From positions 1 to 34,109 of the forward strand of contig CAMJPL010000034.1 in assembly GCA_946407735.1 (NCBI GenBank): DNA of 34,109 bases, given 5' to 3'. This DNA is from an uncultured Clostridia bacterium (GTDB lineage Bacteria > Bacillota > Clostridia > Oscillospirales > CAG-272). Made by a program: the position numbers and the translations under genes. Positions 31,566 through 34,109 of the stretch are shown here, one piece after another. Position 1 is the first letter of the stretch. Each line of letters begins with the position of its first letter. The notes beneath the pieces are model-generated. The model was not told the origin of the DNA. It did not search any database and saw only the letters and a program-made list of their open reading frames with translations.

Positions 31566-32462
31566 ATGCCTGATATCCCGTTTCTCAATTTTCTTTACAA
31601 GCCCAGAAACGAGCTTGAAAAGGGCGGCAGAGCGTTTGTTCCGGCTCAGGACATCGAAAAAGAGCCGGAGGAGACCTGCCCCAACTGTCACAGATCTTTT
31701 CCGAAGAGCACCTTTGAAAAACAGCTCTTTACCTGCTCATGCGGACATCATATGCGCATATCGGCCAGACAGAGGATCGGCTTTATCGCCGACCGGGACG
31801 GCTTTCACGAGATGTTCCGCGGCATCACGAGCGCCGACCCGCTGTCTTTTCCCGGCTACGGCAAAAAGACCGAGACGCTCAGGCTTTCCACCGGAGAGGA
31901 CGACGCCGTGATATGCGGCAGAGCCGTAATATCCGGCGAGGAATGCGCGATGTTCGTCATGGAGCCGTCCTTCCTTATGGGAAGCATGGGCTCCGCCGTC
32001 GGTGAAAAGATCACGCGGCTGTTCGAATACGCTTTGAATGAGCGTCTGCCGGTGGTCGGATTCGCCGTATCGGGCGGCGCGCGCATGCAGGAGGGACTGC
32101 TCTCTCTCATGCAGATGGCGAAGACCAGCGCCGCCGTTAAGCGTCACAGCGACGCGGGGCTGATGTATCTCTCGATTCTCACCGATCCCACGATGGGCGG
32201 CGTCACAGCCAGCTTCGCCATGGAGGGCGACATCATAATCGCCGAGCCGGGCGCTCTCATCGGCTTCGCCGGACCGAGAGTCATCGAGCAGACGACCAGA
32301 AAGACCCTGCCCGAGGGCTTCCAGAAGGCCGAATTCCTTCTTGAGCACGGCTTCATAGACGCCATAGTCCCGAGGACCGAGCAGAAGGAAACTATAGCCT
32401 CGCTCATCTCGATGCACAGACCCGGAAATACGGAGGATACAGACGATGGCGACAGCGTATGA
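31566..32462 (+). CDS. accD: Acetyl-CoA carboxylase carboxyltransferase subunit beta
   Basis: 298 residues. The N-terminal zinc ribbon has Cys38 and Cys41 (CPNC), then Cys57 and Cys59 (TCSCGHHMRI); the second pair is C-x-C instead of the usual C-x-x-C. The crotonase-like domain follows, with FAVSGGARMQEG, PTMGGVTASFAM and GFAGPRVIEQT. It forms the carboxyltransferase with AccA. It follows accC after 77 bp, the longest gap inside the operon; no clear promoter is seen there. It overlaps accA by 17 nt. Confidence 0.95.
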   Translation: MPDIPFLNFLYKPRNELEKGGRAFVPAQDIEKEPEETCPNCHRSFPKSTFEKQLFTCSCGHHMRISARQRIGFIADRDGFHEMFRGITSADPLSFPGYGKKTETLRLSTGEDDAVICGRAVISGEECAMFVMEPSFLMGSMGSAVGEKITRLFEYALNERLPVVGFAVSGGARMQEGLLSLMQMAKTSAAVKRHSDAGLMYLSILTDPTMGGVTASFAMEGDIIIAEPGALIGFAGPRVIEQTTRKTLPEGFQKAEFLLEHGFIDAIVPRTEQKETIASLISMHRPGNTEDTDDGDSV

Positions 32463-33246
32463 CCGGGTAAGGGCGGCGAGACAGAGCTCGCGCCCCACAT
32501 CCTACGATTATATCACAGGTATCTTCGACGGGTTCATCGAGCTGCACGGCGACAGGCGGTTCGCCGACGATCACGCGGTGATAGGCGGCATCGGCCGCCT
32601 CGCCGGACGTCCCGTCACCGTCATAGGGATCGAAAAGGGACACACCGCCAAGGAAAGGGTCTACCGCAGCTTCGGTCAGCCCGGGCCGGAGGGATACCGA
32701 AAATCTCTTCGTCTTATGCGTCAGGCCGAGAAATTCGGCCGTCCCGTCATCTGCTTCATAGACACCTCCGGCGCGTTCTGCGGCGTGGGCGCCGAGGAGC
32801 GCGGACAGGGACAGGCCATCGCCGAAAGCCTGTATGAGATGTCGTCCCTCGATGTTCCGATAATATCGGTATTCATCGGCGAGGGAGGCAGCGGCGGTGC
32901 TCTCGCGCTCGCCGTCGCGGACAGGGTCTGGATGCTTGAAAACGCGGTCTATTCCGTGATATCTCCCGAGGGATGCGCGAGCATCCTCTGGAAGGACGCG
33001 TCCCGAGCCGAGCAGGCGGCCGATCATCTGATGCTTACAGCCGACGACGCGCTGAATCTGGGCGTCGCCGACAGGATAATAGACGAAAGCGATATCGGAA
33101 GCGAAGACTTCTTCGAGCGGATCAGAAACGATCTTTCGCATGAGCTTGACGTTCTCTCAGCCGACGGAAGTCTTGCCGAAAACAGATACAGACGCTTCAG
33201 GGCTTTCGGGACGTACCGTGAGCGCGAAGACGCGGCTGAACAGTAA
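32446..33246 (+). CDS. accA: Acetyl-CoA carboxylase carboxyltransferase subunit alpha
   Basis: 266 residues with GGAGG 9 nt before the ATG, which lies inside the end of accD. ELHGDRRFADDHAVIGGI, GHTAKERVYRSFG, CFIDTSGAFCG and GEGGSGGALALAVADRV are the typical segments; the last two give the oxyanion loops. It transfers the carboxyl group from biotin to acetyl-CoA. Somewhat short, lacking the N-terminal extension of E. coli AccA, as in other Firmicutes. Confidence 0.95.
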   Translation: MATAYDRVRAARQSSRPTSYDYITGIFDGFIELHGDRRFADDHAVIGGIGRLAGRPVTVIGIEKGHTAKERVYRSFGQPGPEGYRKSLRLMRQAEKFGRPVICFIDTSGAFCGVGAEERGQGQAIAESLYEMSSLDVPIISVFIGEGGSGGALALAVADRVWMLENAVYSVISPEGCASILWKDASRAEQAADHLMLTADDALNLGVADRIIDESDIGSEDFFERIRNDLSHELDVLSADGSLAENRYRRFRAFGTYREREDAAEQ

Positions 33247-33283
33247 TATAATATAATAATATATATTTCGGAGGTATCCCGCC

Positions 33284-33859
33284 ATGCCTGGCAGAAAACC
33301 GAGTAATCTGAAGGAACAGCTGATCAAAGCCGGCATAAATGAGATAAATTATCACAGCATAGCCGACTTTTCCATACGGAGAGTCGCTTCCCTGTGCGGC
33401 GTATCGTCCGCGGCGCCGTACAAGCATTTCAAGAACAAGCAGGATTTCGTCGCCGGGATCATCAAATACGTAAATGATGAATGGACGCTGCGCCAGCAGG
33501 CTATCCTCTCCGATAAATCGCTCACGACCCGTCAGATCCTTGTCGAGTTCAGCGTCGAATACGTAAAGTTCCTTGTCGAGAATCCCTTCCTGCGTTCTCT
33601 CATAATGTACAAGGATGAGGAGCTTGACAGCCAGTACGACACCATGCGCGGCGAGCTCAGCTCGATAGCGCTGAATACCGTCGACAAATACTGCGCCGAG
33701 GTCGGTATGAGCGACGAGACGCGCAGACGCAAGCTGTATGTCGTGCGTGCGCTGATATACGGCGCGGCGCTTCTCTTCGACAACAACGAGATGGAATTCA
33801 CCGACGAAAACCTCTCGTTCGTAAGAGAAAACGTCGACCGTGAATTCGATCTTGACTGA
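33284..33859 (+). CDS. TetR/AcrR-family regulator, candidate repressor of the fab operon
   Basis: 191 residues with GGAGG 9 nt before the ATG. The N-terminal helix-turn-helix is at about 28-50 (FSIRRVASLCGVSSAAPYKHF), typical of TetR. The C-terminal half, 70-185, is helical and would hold the ligand pocket; the ligand is unknown, and acyl-CoA or acyl-ACP is a guess from context. It lies 37 bp after accA and before the operon terminator, so is co-transcribed. It takes the place of FabT/FapR of other Firmicutes and is the likely binder of the ATTTGTC palindrome at the operon promoter. Confidence 0.9.
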   Translation: MPGRKPSNLKEQLIKAGINEINYHSIADFSIRRVASLCGVSSAAPYKHFKNKQDFVAGIIKYVNDEWTLRQQAILSDKSLTTRQILVEFSVEYVKFLVENPFLRSLIMYKDEELDSQYDTMRGELSSIALNTVDKYCAEVGMSDETRRRKLYVVRALIYGAALLFDNNEMEFTDENLSFVRENVDREFDLD

Positions 33860-33879
33860 AAACACAAAATATACTGTAA

Positions 33880-33910
33880 ACGGGACCGCGCGAACGGTCC
33901 CGTTTTTTTT
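33880..33910 (+). terminator. Rho-independent terminator of the fab operon
   Basis: 9-bp stem ACGGGACCG (33880-33888) with CGGTCCCGT (33895-33903), loop CGCGAA, then eight T. It lies 20 bp after the tetR stop. Confidence 0.95.
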
Positions 33911-33938
33911 GTGTTTTTTTATTGAATCGGCATCGATA

Positions 33939-34109
33939 TCAGAGCTCGATCCTCCACTTGGTGTAAAGTATCGAATCCTTGTCGTCGAACACCGGCTCGG
34001 ATTTCGCCGACATCTCGGAGACATGACCGTAGACCGGAAGCTTTTCCATCTTCTCGGTCGCCGCGCAGCCGTCTTCCGGCTTGTACTTCTGATAGTATAC
34101 TGTGACGAT
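33939..34109 (-). CDS. C-terminal end of an unidentified protein (partial)
   Basis: 56 codons in frame from the right edge to a TGA at 33941-33939. The visible sequence is charged and aromatic (IVTVYYQKYKPEDG..., ending YTKWRIEL), without membrane segments. The N-terminus lies outside the window. I do not recognise the family. The codon choice (GAG, AAG, GCC/GCG rich) is like the neighbouring genes, which supports a real gene. It is convergent with the fab operon. Confidence 0.6.
   Translation of the reverse strand: MVTVYYQKYKPEDGCAATEKMEKLPVYGHVSEMSAKSEPVFDDKDSILYTKWRIEL

Noticed and set aside
33247-33284. Possible separate tetR promoter (TATAAT-rich gap)
   Set aside because: TATAAT is present but there is no -35 at the right distance; the AT run alone is not enough.

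Overview
The window reads as a chromosome segment of an uncultured, anaerobic, Gram-positive-type Clostridia (Oscillospiraceae/Christensenellales-like gut or rumen bacterium). The evidence is the streptococcal/clostridial-type fatty-acid operon with FabK, strong GGAGG Shine-Dalgarno sites, consensus TTGACA/TATAAT promoters, Cys-anchored lipoproteins, a glycyl radical enzyme, and several intracellular enzymes for plant-type oligosaccharides. The species cannot be named from sequence alone.

Layout. 1-1984 (-): N-terminal 661 residues of a large surface protein with six HxHxxxCY repeats, a CHAP-like domain lacking its catalytic residues and a long Thr/Glu-rich stalk; it runs off the left edge. 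1985-2723: AT-rich, gene-free, with a promoter and a minus-strand terminator. 2724-4961 (-): glycyl radical enzyme. 5223-6157 (+): C_GCAxxG_C_C redox-type protein and a small HELRH zincin, closed by a bidirectional terminator. 6214-8426: a sugar isomerase/epimerase-type TIM barrel and a CE15-like esterase, divergently transcribed from back-to-back near-perfect promoters. 8471-10812 (-): GPH-family sugar symporter plus alpha/beta hydrolase. 10960-14126 (-): SIS, BadF/NAGK-type sugar kinase, divergent SIS and methyltransferase, an amino-sugar-like operon with its own promoter and terminator. 14216-21152 (-): MBL-fold hydrolase, GH28-like beta-helix, HerA/DUF853 ATPase, lipoprotein, two membrane proteins and an alpha/beta hydrolase. 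21325-24915 (+): GH36-type alpha-galactosidase-like enzyme and an orphan ABC-type sugar-binding lipoprotein.

25008-33910 (+) is the best-defined unit: acpP-fabK-fabD-fabG-fabF-accB-fabZ-accC-accD-accA-tetR, which makes malonyl-CoA (AccABCD) and elongates acyl-ACP (FabD/F/G/Z/K). Gene order matches the streptococcal fab locus, but fabM, fabT and fabH are absent from the front and a TetR regulator sits at the end. A perfect 7-bp inverted repeat overlaps the -35 box. The roughly 135-nt leader carries a large imperfect stem-loop followed by a perfect 15-bp hairpin with a U6 tract, so the operon appears to have both an operator and a candidate attenuator. This leader is the strongest candidate for undescribed regulation in the window.

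The right edge (33939-34109, -) holds the C-terminal end of another, unidentified protein. No tRNA, rRNA, CRISPR array, insertion sequence or phage gene was seen.
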